From assembly GCF_003287975.1 (NCBI RefSeq), contig NZ_QMKQ01000011.1, positions 1 through 64,000 of the forward strand: a stretch of 64,000 nucleotides of DNA, in the 5' to 3' direction. The position numbers were made by a program, and so were the translations under genes. The notes below the pieces were generated by a model. It was given only the letters and a program-made list of their open reading frames with translations. It was not told the origin of the DNA and did no database searches. This stretch comes from Arthrobacter sp. AQ5-05 (GTDB lineage Bacteria > Actinomycetota > Actinomycetes > Actinomycetales > Micrococcaceae). Below, in pieces: positions 7,510-16,530 of this stretch (its first letter is position 1; every line of letters starts with the position of its first letter).

Positions 7510-9138
7510 GTGACGAGAAAACAAGGCAATAAGTGGTTTACGCTGGCGGTGCTGGCCGGGGCCCTGGCCATGATTGTGCTCGATGGCACGATCGTCGGGG
7601 TCTCCCTGCCGGCCATGATCCAGGACCTGGACATGGATCTGACCCAGGCCCAGTGGGTCAATTCCCTCTATGCCGTGGTGCTGGCGGCGCTGCTGATGAC
7701 CGCCGGCCGGCTCGGCGACAGGATCGGACGCCGCAGGTTGCTGGCCCTGGGCGTCGGGCTCTTCGTGCTCGGCAGTCTTTCGGCAGCTCTTGCCACAGGA
7801 CCTGGCACGCTGATCGCCTCGCGCGCGCTGCAGGGCATCGGTGGTGCCGCCGTGTTGCCGTCCACGCTTTCGAGCATGAACTCGCTCTTCCGCGGCAAGG
7901 AACGGGCTGCGGCCTTCGGCCTGTGGGGCGCCGTCATGTCGGGTGCCGCAGCCATCGGCCCATTGGCCGGCGGCGCCTTCACCACCTATCTGGACTGGCG
8001 GTGGATCTTCTGGGTCAACCTGCCCCTGGGCATTCTGGTGATCCTGGGCATCTGGCGTTTTGTCCCGGAAACGACCAACGCTGCCGGGGGTCGCGGTGCC
8101 GACCTCCTGGGCGTGCTGCTCAGCGCGGTCGGGTTCGGATTGCTGGTCTTTGCGCTCATCGAGGGTCCAAGCTGGGGCTGGTGGATCCCGCGCTCGGAGG
8201 TGGACTTCGGGCCGCTGCAGTGGCCGGCCGATGCGGCCGTTTCGCTGATCCCGCTGCTGGGGCTCGCGGCCCTCGCATCCCTGGCCGCGTTCATTGGCTG
8301 GGAGCTGCGCCGCGCCAGGACGGGCAAAAGCACGCTGCTGGACCTCTCGCTCTTCACCTACCCAACGTTTTCCTGGGGCAACGCCACCGCCACGATGGTC
8401 GCCATGGGAGAGTTCGGGCTGTTGTTGGTGCTGCCGCTATACCTGATCAACGTGCTGGGCACCGACCCCATGGGCGCAGGGCTCATCCTCGCCGGCATGG
8501 CCGCCGGTGCATTCCTCTCCGGGGCATTGGCCCGCCGTCTGGCCGAGGCCCTGGGTGCAGACCGCGTGGTGGTGCTGGGGCTGGGCATGGAAATCACCGG
8601 TGTGGCGGCCCTGCTGTTCGTGCTGGGGGCCGGGGCCCCGCTGCTGCCGCTGGTGGGCTCCCTGGTGTTCTACGGGCTGGGCCTGGGGTTGGCCTCCGCC
8701 CAGCTGACCAGCACCGTGTTGCGCGACATTCCCACCGGGGCCTCGGGCCAGGGCTCGGCAACCCAGAGCACCGTGCGGCAGCTGGGCGCCGGATTCGGCG
8801 CGGCCATTGCCGGCAGCGTGCTGGCCGTGGCCACCACGCATGCCGCCACCACCAATCTGGCGGCCCTTGCCCTGCCCGGCCTCGACGCCGGTGACTGGGC
8901 GCGGAAGCTCAGCGATTCGGCCGGTGGGCTGATCCCGCTCATCCAGCACGGCAACGCCGGTGCGGCCTTCGGGCCACACGCCGCGCAGGTCGCCGGGGCC
9001 ATGTCGGAGGCATTCACCTCGGGCGTCCAGGCGGCCATGGTTGCCGCCGCCATCTGCCTGGCCATTGGCTGGGTCGGTTCGTTGCAGCTCAGCCGCGCAG
9101 CCCGGCGCGCGCAGCTGGTTCGCGCAACGGACCACTGA
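7510..9138 (+). CDS. DHA2-family MFS drug exporter (14 TM)
   Basis: The 542-residue membrane protein belongs to the EmrB/QacA (DHA2) branch. It has motif A as GRLGDRIGRRRLL (about residue 62), motif C-like GPLAGGAFTTYLDWRWIFWVNLP around residue 150-170 (quoted only in part as RWIFWVNLP elsewhere), and roughly 14 hydrophobic helices. The start is GTG 7510 with GAGGA just upstream. These proteins use the proton gradient to expel toxic compounds; the substrate is unknown. The gene diverges from the nitrilase gene by 97 bases and ends 11 bases before a 21-bp stem-loop. Confidence 0.9.
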   Translation: MTRKQGNKWFTLAVLAGALAMIVLDGTIVGVSLPAMIQDLDMDLTQAQWVNSLYAVVLAALLMTAGRLGDRIGRRRLLALGVGLFVLGSLSAALATGPGTLIASRALQGIGGAAVLPSTLSSMNSLFRGKERAAAFGLWGAVMSGAAAIGPLAGGAFTTYLDWRWIFWVNLPLGILVILGIWRFVPETTNAAGGRGADLLGVLLSAVGFGLLVFALIEGPSWGWWIPRSEVDFGPLQWPADAAVSLIPLLGLAALASLAAFIGWELRRARTGKSTLLDLSLFTYPTFSWGNATATMVAMGEFGLLLVLPLYLINVLGTDPMGAGLILAGMAAGAFLSGALARRLAEALGADRVVVLGLGMEITGVAALLFVLGAGAPLLPLVGSLVFYGLGLGLASAQLTSTVLRDIPTGASGQGSATQSTVRQLGAGFGAAIAGSVLAVATTHAATTNLAALALPGLDAGDWARKLSDSAGGLIPLIQHGNAGAAFGPHAAQVAGAMSEAFTSGVQAAMVAAAICLAIGWVGSLQLSRAARRAQLVRATDH

Positions 9139-9149
9139 GCAAACGCCAA

Positions 9150-9204
9150 GGGCGTGGTTCCCGCACCGGCTGGAGGTCATCCTGCCGGTGCGGGAACCAC
9201 GCCC
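9150..9204. terminator. Bidirectional terminator, 21-bp perfect stem
   Basis: The arms at 9150-9170 (GGGCGTGGTTCCCGCACCGG then C) and 9184-9204 are exact complements with a 13-base loop. It lies between the convergent exporter and purA genes. Only a short CCCTTGTG follows on the plus strand, so it works mainly through stem strength. Confidence 0.8.
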
Positions 9205-9219
9205 CCTTGTGTGTGGAAC

Positions 9220-10509
9220 CTAGTCGTTGATCAGGTCGTGGCGGACGATGGTCTGCTCACGATCCGGTCCGACGCCGATGGCGGAGAAGCGGGTCCCGCT
9301 CATGGCCTCGAGGGCCAGCACGTAGTTGCGTGCATTCTCCGGAAGGTCCTCCATGGTGCGGGCCGTGGTGATGTCCTCGGTCCAGCCGTCGAAGTACTCG
9401 AAGATCGGCTTGGCGTGGTGGAAATCGGTCTGCGTCATCGGCATTTCGTCGTGGCGCACCCCGTCCACGTCGTAGGCCACGCACACCGGGATCTTCTCGA
9501 TGTTGGACAGCACGTCGAGCTTGGTGACGAAGTAGTCGGTGAAGCCGTTCACGCGCGAGGCGTGGCGGGCCAGGACCGCGTCGTACCAGCCGCAGCGGCG
9601 CGGGCGGCCGGTGTTCACGCCGAATTCGCCGCCGGTCTTCTGCAGGTATTCGCCCATCTCGTCAAAGAGCTCCGTGGGGAACGGGCCGGCACCCACGCGG
9701 GTGGTGTAGGCCTTGATGATGCCGATCGATCGGCTGATGCGGGTCGGGCCGATGCCCGAGCCCACCGACGCGCCGCCGGCGGTCGGGTTCGACGAGGTGA
9801 CGAACGGGTAGGTGCCGTGGTCCACGTCCAGGAACGTGGCCTGGCCGCCCTCCATGAGCACGACCTTCCCGGCATCCAGGGCGTTGTTCAGCTCGAGGGT
9901 CGCATCGATCACCAATGGGCGCAGGCGCTCGGCGTAGGAGAGGAAGTACTCGACGATTTCCTCGACCTCGACGTTGCGGCGGTTGTAGACCTTGACCAGC
10001 AGCTCGTTCTTCTGGCGCAGTGCACCCTCGACCTTCTGGCGCAGGATGGATTCGTCGAAGACGTCCTGCACCCGGATGCCGAGGCGGCCGATCTTGTCCA
10101 TGTATGCCGGGCCGATGCCGCGCCCGGTGGTGCCGATGGCGCGCTTGCCCAGGAAGCGTTCGGTGACCTTGTCCATGGTCTGGTGGTACGGGGCGACCAG
10201 GTGTGCGTTGGCCGAGACCCGCAGCTTCGAGGTGTCCGCACCGCGGGCTTCGAGCCCGTCGATCTCTTCAAAGAGCGCTTCGAGGTTCACGACGCAGCCG
10301 TTGCCGATGATCGGGATGGCATTTGGCGAAAGAATACCGGCGGGAAGGAGCTTGAGCTCATACTTTTCACCGCCAACGACGACTGTATGGCCGGCGTTGT
10401 TGCCGCCGTTTGGCTTCACAACATAGTCGACCTGGCCACCCAAAAGGTCTGTGGCCTTGCCTTTGCCTTCGTCGCCCCACTGGGCTCCGACGATCACGAT
10501 TGCTGGCAT
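9220..10509 (-). CDS. purA: Adenylosuccinate synthetase
   Basis: The 429-residue enzyme makes adenylosuccinate from IMP and aspartate with GTP, the first committed step to AMP. It begins [18 protein letters not shown], which carries the IMP/GTP-binding loop with the catalytic Asp and the GDEGKGK motif. It continues with NAGHTVV (catalytic His region), [14 protein letters not shown], and the late TGRPRRCGW motif, all in normal places. ATG 10509 is preceded by GGGGGAGGAT. The length is standard, with no sign of decay. It stands alone between the shared terminator and a TfoX-like gene. Confidence 0.97.
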   Translation of the reverse strand: MPAIVIVGAQWGDEGKGKATDLLGGQVDYVVKPNGGNNAGHTVVVGGEKYELKLLPAGILSPNAIPIIGNGCVVNLEALFEEIDGLEARGADTSKLRVSANAHLVAPYHQTMDKVTERFLGKRAIGTTGRGIGPAYMDKIGRLGIRVQDVFDESILRQKVEGALRQKNELLVKVYNRRNVEVEEIVEYFLSYAERLRPLVIDATLELNNALDAGKVVLMEGGQATFLDVDHGTYPFVTSSNPTAGGASVGSGIGPTRISRSIGIIKAYTTRVGAGPFPTELFDEMGEYLQKTGGEFGVNTGRPRRCGWYDAVLARHASRVNGFTDYFVTKLDVLSNIEKIPVCVAYDVDGVRHDEMPMTQTDFHHAKPIFEYFDGWTEDITTARTMEDLPENARNYVLALEAMSGTRFSAIGVGPDREQTIVRHDLIND

Positions 10510-10678
10510 GGGATCCTCCCCCTTGCTCGATTCAGCGCGGCCGGCACATGGTGCCGGGTCCCGGCGGTGCCGGGCGCAGAAATGCCCCTCGCTCTTCGAT
10601 TGGCCCAAGCAGGATCAGGAAGAACAGTAAGGGGCTCTTACGTCACGAGTTTACCCGATGAAGGATCAATGGGTGGAT

Positions 10679-11038
10679 TTATGCTTCCTTGGGCTCGTCC
10701 TCTGCCTCGATCGCCGCAGTTAATGCGGCCCGCACCAATGTTTCCCAGTGGGCAATCGAACTTTCGGGAACCGACACCCAGTCGCGGAAGGGCCGCCCCT
10801 GCCCCGAGGGGTCGAAAAGGGCCGCCCCGGGATAGGCCATGGCCGTGCGCATGGCTTCGCTGTCGCGCCCGACCTTGAATCCCATGGTGTCCGCGAGCAG
10901 GCAGGCAATCGCCTTGGATTCGTACTTCAAGGCGTCTTTGCCAAACATCTTTCCAGCAACCACTCCCTCGCCGAGCAGTGCACGGGTGAGCCGCTGAAAC
11001 TCGTTCATTGCTTCTGGTGTCGGAAATTGCATACTCAT
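10679..11038 (-). CDS. TfoX/Sxy N-terminal-domain-like protein
   Basis: About 119 residues from ATG 11038 (ATG 11032 is also possible). The order of motifs, VAGKMFGKDALKYESKAIAC, then DTMGFKVGRDSEAM, then GAALFDPSGQGRPFRDWVSV with a final Trp-containing helix, is that of the small TfoX-N/YjbR-like family. In gamma-proteobacteria the two-domain TfoX/Sxy protein controls competence. Free-standing actinobacterial domains have no assigned function, so no role in competence should be assumed. The protein is soluble and is not linked to a recognisable operon. Confidence 0.7.
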   Translation of the reverse strand: MSMQFPTPEAMNEFQRLTRALLGEGVVAGKMFGKDALKYESKAIACLLADTMGFKVGRDSEAMRTAMAYPGAALFDPSGQGRPFRDWVSVPESSIAHWETLVRAALTAAIEAEDEPKEA

Positions 11039-11115
11039 GCCCCCATCAAACCCCGCCATTGCCCCTCGCGTCGAGGGGATGGCGTGTAAAGATTCCCGGT
11101 GGAAGCAAAAAGCGG

Positions 11116-11514
11116 CTATTCCTTCCTGGCTGCCTGGCGCTGGTTGCGCTTTTCCCTCAGCCACCAGAACGGGAGCAGGAACGTCCCCGGCGCGCTGGCA
11201 AGCCGGACCAGCAGCGTACCCAGCACCCAGGTGCTCACCCCGGTGATGTGCAAGCCGCCGGGGAAGAGCTGGGCGGTGAAGAGCGCCAGTGCTGTGGCAA
11301 GCAATCCCACCCCACCCAGGAACACGGAGGCGTAGCGCTTGGCCATGGTTGCGACAAACGGGGTGATGACCGACTGCGCCACGGTGAACACCAGCACGGC
11401 AACAACGAACCCGGACACCTGGATGTTGAATCCATCCAGGATCCAGCTTGTCACGAGGAGTCCCGGCATCAAGGAAACCAAAAGGATAACGAGCCTAGTC
11501 AGGACGCGAATCAT
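11116..11514 (-). CDS. 4-TM phage-holin-superfamily IV-like membrane protein
   Basis: The 132-residue protein has four hydrophobic segments (starting near residues 6, 35, 64 and 95) and a basic tail REKRNQRQAARKE. This is the pattern of the Phage_holin_4_2 / mycobacterial 4-TMS holin-like family. Most such genes are chromosomal and not part of prophages, and none of the neighbours is phage-like, so lysis should not be inferred. ATG 11514 fits the first helix start. The frame stays open upstream because it runs antisense to the tetR-type gene; that part is not coding. Confidence 0.75.
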   Translation of the reverse strand: MIRVLTRLVILLVSLMPGLLVTSWILDGFNIQVSGFVVAVLVFTVAQSVITPFVATMAKRYASVFLGGVGLLATALALFTAQLFPGGLHITGVSTWVLGTLLVRLASAPGTFLLPFWWLREKRNQRQAARKE

Positions 11515-11595
11515 GGTTCCGAGCGCACGGCCGGCGACAGGCGCGGCACAGCTCTGCCGGGCACAGTTCCCCACTGCGCCGCCTAGACTTGGACC

Positions 11596-12168
11596 ATGGC
11601 CCTGACGCGTGAACAACTTATCGATGCCGCGGTCGGCATTCTCTCCGAATTCGGCCTGGCCGACCTGTCCATGCGTCGACTGGCCCGGGAACTCGATGTC
11701 CAGGTAGGGGCGCTGTACTGGCATGTGAAGTCCAAGCAGGAACTGCTCGTGGACGTCGCGGCCAAGCTCCTGGATGCGGTGCCCCGGCCAACGACCCCGA
11801 CCCCGGCATTGGCACCCTTGTCGATCGCCGCGCTGCTGCGCCGGCTGCGCAGCGCGTTGATCGCCGTGCCGGACTCTGCCGAGGTCATGCAGCTGGCCCA
11901 GTCCATGCGGCCGGAATCGTTGGACCCGATGGGTTGGTTGTTGGAATTCCTGCAGATCGCAGGTGTCCCGCAGGGCGATGCGACCTACGCCCGCCACGTG
12001 CTGGTCAACCATTTGCTGGGGTCGATTGCCTCCCATCAGGAAGCGGTGGCGCTTTCGGCCGGGGCGGAGCCGGATACGGTGTCAACCGAGTGGGAAGAGT
12101 CGGCCTTTGACTACGGGGTGCGGGTGATCCTGCAGGGCCTGGCCCTGGAACACCCGGCAGTCGTTTAA
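11596..12168 (+). CDS. TetR/AcrR-family transcriptional regulator
   Basis: The 190-residue regulator has an N-terminal HTH (ALTREQLIDAAVGIL, then LSMRRLARELDVQVGALYWH with the usual YWHV turn). A C-terminal ligand domain follows that resembles the TetR-C class found in Tn10 TetR-like proteins. Its target is not obvious: it diverges from the holin-like gene by 81 bases, which is the most likely site of action. It converges on tdk with a 4-base overlap of the two stop codons. Confidence 0.88.
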   Translation: MALTREQLIDAAVGILSEFGLADLSMRRLARELDVQVGALYWHVKSKQELLVDVAAKLLDAVPRPTTPTPALAPLSIAALLRRLRSALIAVPDSAEVMQLAQSMRPESLDPMGWLLEFLQIAGVPQGDATYARHVLVNHLLGSIASHQEAVALSAGAEPDTVSTEWEESAFDYGVRVILQGLALEHPAVV

Positions 12169-12791
12169 CTGCCCAATCGTCCGTTCGAGGCCTCAAGGTA
12201 GCAGGCGCCGCACAGCGACTCGTACCAAACCTCGTCCCCGTCGATGGCCACCTGGTCGCCGTCGAAGATGATCTGGGCGCCGATGCGCCGGGTGTTGAAC
12301 ACCGCTTTCCTGCCGCAGCGGCAAATGGTCTTGAGCTCCTCAAGGCTGTGCGCGATTTCCAGCAGGCGCCGCGATCCGGGAAACGCGTGGGTGCGGAAGT
12401 CCGAGCGGATCCCGTAGGCAAGCACCGGGACGTTGTCCAGGATGGCTATGCGAAACAGGTCATCGACCTGCTCCGGAGTCAGGAACTGGGCCTCGTCAAC
12501 CAGCAGGCACGCCACCGGCGGGGCATCCACGTGCTGGACCAACGCGTCGGGGTCGTCGCCCGCCGCCTGCCGGGCGAAGAGTTCCCGGATGTCCGCAGCC
12601 GGGGGGATCAGGAAATCCACGTCTCGGCTCATGCCCAGACGGGACACGATGCGGGAGTCGCCCTTGGTGTCGGCCCCCGGCTTCGCCAACAGGACCCGCT
12701 GCCCGCGCTCCTCGTAATTGAACGCGGTCTGGAGCAATCCCGTGGATTTGCCGGAATTCATTGCCCCATAACGGAAATACAGCTTCGCCAC
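12165..12791 (-). CDS. tdk: Thymidine kinase (type II)
   Basis: The 208-residue enzyme phosphorylates thymidine for salvage. It has the P-loop FRYGAMNSGKSTGLLQ close to the N-terminus, Walker B ACLLVDEAQFLTPEQ with the catalytic Glu, and the zinc-binding Cys pairs CRCGRKA and LCGACYLE. GTG 12791 is chosen because GAAAGGA lies 5 bases upstream and the protein starts VAKLYFRYGAM as in relatives. The stop overlaps that of the convergent regulator gene. Confidence 0.95.
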   Translation of the reverse strand: MAKLYFRYGAMNSGKSTGLLQTAFNYEERGQRVLLAKPGADTKGDSRIVSRLGMSRDVDFLIPPAADIRELFARQAAGDDPDALVQHVDAPPVACLLVDEAQFLTPEQVDDLFRIAILDNVPVLAYGIRSDFRTHAFPGSRRLLEIAHSLEELKTICRCGRKAVFNTRRIGAQIIFDGDQVAIDGDEVWYESLCGACYLEASNGRLGS

Positions 12792-12880
12792 ATCGGTCCT
12801 TTCGAGTTGGGCATCGTGGAAGATTCTATGCGCTGAACCGTTCACCCACGGACCGTCCGGAGTGGGCAGCGCACGCAAAT

Positions 12881-12922
12881 GTCCCGGCGACCGGGGACTC
12901 TGCGGTCCCCGGGCACCGGGAC
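12881..12922 (-). terminator. Stem-loop downstream of kynU
   Basis: GTCCCGG...CCGGGAC forms an outer stem around an inner CGGGGAC/GTCCCCG stem. It lies about 45 bases past the kynureninase stop, between kynU and the upstream region of tdk. No clear U-tract is present. Confidence 0.5.
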
Positions 12923-12967
12923 ATCACGGCCGCGGCGCCGGCCAAAAGGCGGGCACCGGCGATGCTT

Positions 12968-14254
12968 CTAGGTCACGGCGTGGCGCGTGCGGTAGGCCGA
13001 CACGTCCCAGGAACGGGTCTCCAGGACGTCGCGCAGGATCTCCACGGCATCCCAGATATCGGTGTAGGAAAGGTACAGCGGTGTGAGGCCAAAGCGCAGC
13101 ACCTCGGGTTCACGGTAATCGCCGATGACACCGCGGTCGGTCAGCGCCTGGATGATCGCGTAGCCCTCGGGGTGGCGGAAGCTGACGTGGCTGCCGCGCT
13201 CGGCATGGATCTCGGAGGTGACCAGCTCGAGCCCGAACCCGCCGCAGCGCTCGCGCACCAGGGCGATGAACAGGTCGGCCAGCGCGAGGGACTTGGCGCG
13301 CACCAGCTCGATGTCTGCCTCCAGTGCCACGTCCAGCCCGCACTCGACCATGGCCATGGAAGTGATGGGCTGGGTGCCGCACAAGAAACGGCGCACGTCG
13401 TTGGCAGCGGTGTAGCTGTCGGCCATCTCGAACGGTGCCGCATGGGACCACCACCCGGTCAGCGGTTGCCAGAATCGGCCCTGGTGGCGCCCATTGACCC
13501 AGATGAATGCCGGAGAGCCCGGTCCGCCGTTGAGGTACTTGTAGGTGCAGCCCACGGCATAGTCGGCGTCGGCGCCGTTGAGGTCCACCGGCACGGCCCC
13601 TGCCGCATGGGCAAGGTCCCAGATGACCAGGGCACCGGCCGCATGTGCTGCGGCGGTGACCGCATCCATGTCCCACATGGCGCCGGTGCGGTAGTTGACG
13701 TGGGAAAGGGCAAGCACCGCCACCGAGTCGTCCAGGGCCTGCTCCAGGGTCAGGTTCTCGTCGATCAGGCGCACTTCGTAGTGCCCGCTGGTTTCGGCGT
13801 TGACCGAGTTCAGGAAGTCGCTGATCCCTTCGGCAATGTAGATGTCGGTGGGGAAGTTGTCGCGTTCGGTCAGGATCACGCGCCGTTCCGGGGCATCCTG
13901 CTGCTGGATGCGCACCGCCGAGGCCAGCGCCTTGAACAGGTTCAGGCTGGTGGTGTCGGTGACGACGGTTTCGCCGTCGTTTCCGCCGATGATCCGGGCC
14001 AGCTTGTCTCCCAGCCTGCTGGGCATTTCAAACCAGCCGGCGGTGTTCCAGGAACGGATCAGGCCGTGGGCCCATTCGTTGTTGATGACCTCGGCCGCAC
14101 GTTCGGCGGCACCAAGCGGCAGCGGACCCAGTGAGTTTCCATCGAGGTAGATCAACCCCTCGGGGAGGAAGAAGCGATCCTTGAACGAGGCCAACGGGTC
14201 CGTTGCATCCGCTGCCTGGAGACTTGCACGGTCCGTTTGGATGGGAGTGCTCAT
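12968..14254 (-). CDS. kynU: Kynureninase
   Basis: This 428-residue fold-type I PLP enzyme cleaves kynurenine to anthranilate and alanine in tryptophan breakdown. Diagnostic features are [13 protein letters not shown] near residue 35, the Schiff-base Lys in [16 protein letters not shown] (about 236), the [12 protein letters not shown] motif before it, and the C-terminal [20 protein letters not shown]. The start ATG 14254 has AAAGG upstream. No tryptophan dioxygenase or formamidase gene lies nearby in this window. A divergent Lrp-type gene 146 bases away is the probable regulator. Confidence 0.95.
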   Translation of the reverse strand: MSTPIQTDRASLQAADATDPLASFKDRFFLPEGLIYLDGNSLGPLPLGAAERAAEVINNEWAHGLIRSWNTAGWFEMPSRLGDKLARIIGGNDGETVVTDTTSLNLFKALASAVRIQQQDAPERRVILTERDNFPTDIYIAEGISDFLNSVNAETSGHYEVRLIDENLTLEQALDDSVAVLALSHVNYRTGAMWDMDAVTAAAHAAGALVIWDLAHAAGAVPVDLNGADADYAVGCTYKYLNGGPGSPAFIWVNGRHQGRFWQPLTGWWSHAAPFEMADSYTAANDVRRFLCGTQPITSMAMVECGLDVALEADIELVRAKSLALADLFIALVRERCGGFGLELVTSEIHAERGSHVSFRHPEGYAIIQALTDRGVIGDYREPEVLRFGLTPLYLSYTDIWDAVEILRDVLETRSWDVSAYRTRHAVT

Positions 14255-14400
14255 GGTGGGGTTCGATGGCCTTTCTGGAGTGCGTGCCGGGAGCCCCTGC
14301 CCTCGCTCGGTGAACGACGACGGGGAATGCCCATCATAGAATTATTCGTGGTGCACTAGATAGAGCCCTGAACAAGTGCCCAAGAACTCGGGAGTTTTTC
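14255..14400. promoter_or_regulatory. Divergent control region between kynU and the Lrp-type gene
   Basis: This 146-base spacer must contain both promoters. It is visibly AT-richer near the Lrp gene. Related segments AGAATTATTCGTGGTGCAC (14338-14356) and GTGCTAAATTCT (14401-14412) have partly inverted AGAATT/AATTCT ends, as expected of Lrp/AsnC sites. This reading is tentative. Confidence 0.35.
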
Positions 14401-14901
14401 GTGCTAAATTCTGGTTCCATCAGAAACCATGCCGGCTGGCAGAATGCTGTTCGCCTCGATGATGTCGACCTGCGGATCCTTCGCGAGCTCAGCGCAGACG
14501 CGCGCATGCCCAACAACCTTCTGGCCTCGCGCGCAGGGGTCGCCCCGTCCACGTGCCTGGGCCGCGTCCGTGCGCTGCAGGATGCAGGGGTGATCCGCGG
14601 GTTCCATGCCGATATCGATCCGGCCAAGCTGGGCCTGCGCATTGCCGCCATGGTTTCGGTGGTGGTGCGCTCCGAGGCACGCAACGCCATGCTGGAATCG
14701 GCACGCACCCTGCGCGGGCTTCCCGAGGTCCAGGACGTGTTTGTGCTTGGCGGGACACCGGACATCCTGGTTCACGTCGTCACCGGTTCCATCGAGTCGC
14801 TGCGGGATTTCGTGGCCGAGAACCTCGGGGCAAACCCCGCCTTCTCCTCGACGCAAACCAACATCGTCTTCGAGCATCTTTCCGCGGCCAACCTCGACTG
14901 A
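14401..14901 (+). CDS. Lrp/AsnC-family regulator, probable kynurenine-pathway regulator
   Basis: The 166-residue protein has an N-terminal HTH (LDDVDLRILRELSADARM, then AGVAPSTCLGRVRAL) and a C-terminal RAM/AsnC ligand-binding domain (VQDVFVLGGTPDILVHVV). GTG 14401 is supported by GGGAG seven bases upstream. In many bacteria an Lrp-type KynR next to kynU responds to kynurenine; the divergent arrangement here suggests the same role, which is inference from position only. Confidence 0.88.
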   Translation: MLNSGSIRNHAGWQNAVRLDDVDLRILRELSADARMPNNLLASRAGVAPSTCLGRVRALQDAGVIRGFHADIDPAKLGLRIAAMVSVVVRSEARNAMLESARTLRGLPEVQDVFVLGGTPDILVHVVTGSIESLRDFVAENLGANPAFSSTQTNIVFEHLSAANLD

Positions 14902-14906
14902 CAGGT

Positions 14907-14923
14907 GCCGGGCGAGACCCGGC
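14907..14923. terminator. Short stem-loop between convergent genes
   Basis: GCCGGG-CGAGA-CCCGGC gives a 6-bp GC stem directly after the Lrp-type stop and before the SRPBCC gene end. It is weak and lacks a U-tract. Confidence 0.4.
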
Positions 14924-14929
14924 CCTTCG

Positions 14930-15358
14930 CTACGGGGCTGCCTCCGCGTAGGAACGCAACGACTTCAAGGTACCGGCCTCGGAACCTGCGATGGCGGAAA
15001 GCAGGTCCCCGACCTCGTCCCGCAATTCCTCGGCTGCGTCCACGCTGATGGTCAACCGCACGCGCGTTTGCTCGGATTCCTCGGTGAGCTCATAGCGGTA
15101 AAGCACGCTGATGTCTCCGCCGCCGGAGGACAGGGCAATGACCTGATCTTCGTGCAGCTCCGTGATGAGCAGCTGGCGTTCGTGGGTCCCGGAGCGGTAG
15201 TCGAGCACGGCACCGGGGCTGGTGAGTTGTTCCGGTTCCATGGAGTCGACGCCGGGCATCCATTTCGGGGCCGCAACCCAGTCGGTGAGCAGTTCCCACA
15301 CCCGTGTCACCGAGAGGTGAATCAGCTCTTGAGTATCCAAAGCCTGAAACTGTGTCAT
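14930..15358 (-). CDS. SRPBCC (polyketide-cyclase/START-like) family protein
   Basis: The 142-residue protein follows the helix-grip layout: LIHLSVTRVWELLTDWVAAP near the start (with the usual Trp and Pro), KWMPGVDSMEP, a run of beta-strand segments, and a long C-terminal helix (TLKSLRSYAEAAP). The family binds hydrophobic ligands. Neither a ligand nor an enzymatic function can be read from the sequence. It may be transcribed from the gene for the LAETG surface protein 38 bases upstream, but nothing else links them. Confidence 0.75.
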   Translation of the reverse strand: MTQFQALDTQELIHLSVTRVWELLTDWVAAPKWMPGVDSMEPEQLTSPGAVLDYRSGTHERQLLITELHEDQVIALSSGGGDISVLYRYELTEESEQTRVRLTISVDAAEELRDEVGDLLSAIAGSEAGTLKSLRSYAEAAP

Positions 15359-15396
15359 AGCCGAATCGTGTCACGCACCGGTCCAAAAGGAAACGC

Positions 15397-16530
15397 TTAA
15401 TGGGCCCGCGGCTTCCTGCGCATGCGCAATGCGGCGGCGCCAAGGAGGAGCAATGCGGCACCTGCCCCGGCGTAGACCAGTACACCGCCGGACCCGGTCT
15501 CGGCCAGATCCCCGGTCCGTGAACTCACGACCGGCTTGAGGACCGCCTTGACGAGCGGCTTCTTGTCCAGGACCGGCTTGGTGACAGTTCCGGCGGGTTT
15601 GATTTCGGGCTTGGGGGTTTCGTCGGGCTCCGTCGGTTCCGGCGTTGCTGACGGTTGGGGCGACTCCGATTCCTTCGGATCGAGGATCCCGGCATCCACC
15701 TTGCCGTTCTCGATCAGTACGAACACGATCTCCTCAAAAGCTTCCTGGGCGGCGGCTTCATTGCCATCGAACATCCACAGCAAGTGCCCGTACAGCGCAT
15801 CAAGGTCCGATTCCCGGCCGTGCTCCACGAGTCCTGCAACGATGGAATCGAGTTCCTGGAACGCTGGCTCGTTCTCGAGCTCTTGGGCGATCTGCGCGAC
15901 GAAGTCCTCCCACTCGGCATCGGACCAGTTTTCCGCGCCTTCGGGTATTTCGATTCCTTCAAGCCACCATGGCAGGTCAACTAGCCCACCCTCAGGCTCG
16001 GTGGCACCGACTCCGTTGCTTTCGAGAACTCCGGATTCCTCTGCCTGCGCGGATGCCGGCCCGGGGATCGTCGATTCCGTGACCGACTCCGTTACGAGAA
16101 CCGAGGTGTCTTCCGGATCGGTGGCGGTGATCGAACCGGTGCCTTGGGTTTCAGCGACGGCCACGCCGTCGGGGGTCTCGGCCGTGTCGCGTTCGGGCGG
16201 AACTAGTGTTTGAGGCGGTTCCGATGCCGAATTGCTGCCCGGGGAAGCCTGCTGGGCATCGACCGACGCTTCGCCTTGAACGGGTGCGACGCCAACAATT
16301 TCCGAGTTCTCTGTAGCAGCAACACCTAGGTCCGGTTTGGCCGTCGGACTCGGTTCTTCATCGGCGGGTTCAGCAACGGGCACGGCGGGTTCTTGAATGC
16401 CTTCGGTCACCGCGGCTTGCGTTGTTTCAGCCTTGCCCTCGAGGATCTGTGCTTCCACGGGGGCGGAGCCGAGCAGCAACCCGGAGGCCACCGCGGTGGT
16501 GAGCAGGGCGGTGCGGAGACTCTTTGCCAT
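15397..16530 (-). CDS. LAETG-anchored (sortase class E type) surface protein
   Basis: The 377-residue exported protein has an N-terminal signal peptide (hydrophobic core to about residue 28, cleavage likely after PVEA). A long acidic, Pro/Thr/Glu-rich low-complexity region follows, then a compact helical segment around residues 188-280 (LPWWLEGIEIPEGAENWSD onward). The C-terminal sorting signal LAETGSGG precedes a membrane helix and the positive tail RMRRKPRAH. LAxTG is the motif of class E sortases in actinobacteria. The protein should therefore be covalently attached to the cell wall; the sortase is not in this window. The helical segment is not recognised. It lies at the end of the RHS/immunity minus-strand region. 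Confidence 0.8.
   Translation of the reverse strand: MAKSLRTALLTTAVASGLLLGSAPVEAQILEGKAETTQAAVTEGIQEPAVPVAEPADEEPSPTAKPDLGVAATENSEIVGVAPVQGEASVDAQQASPGSNSASEPPQTLVPPERDTAETPDGVAVAETQGTGSITATDPEDTSVLVTESVTESTIPGPASAQAEESGVLESNGVGATEPEGGLVDLPWWLEGIEIPEGAENWSDAEWEDFVAQIAQELENEPAFQELDSIVAGLVEHGRESDLDALYGHLLWMFDGNEAAAQEAFEEIVFVLIENGKVDAGILDPKESESPQPSATPEPTEPDETPKPEIKPAGTVTKPVLDKKPLVKAVLKPVVSSRTGDLAETGSGGVLVYAGAGAALLLLGAAALRMRRKPRAH

Noticed and set aside
10679-11038. Competence regulator
   Set aside because: Only the small N-terminal TfoX-like domain is present; that alone does not support a role in DNA uptake.
11116-11514. Prophage lysis gene
   Set aside because: The holin-like family is common in actinobacterial chromosomes, and no phage structural, integrase or endolysin gene lies nearby.
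11515-12036. Upstream extension of the holin-like protein
   Set aside because: It is antisense to the TetR-type gene and lacks family similarity. The 4-TM protein starts at 11514.
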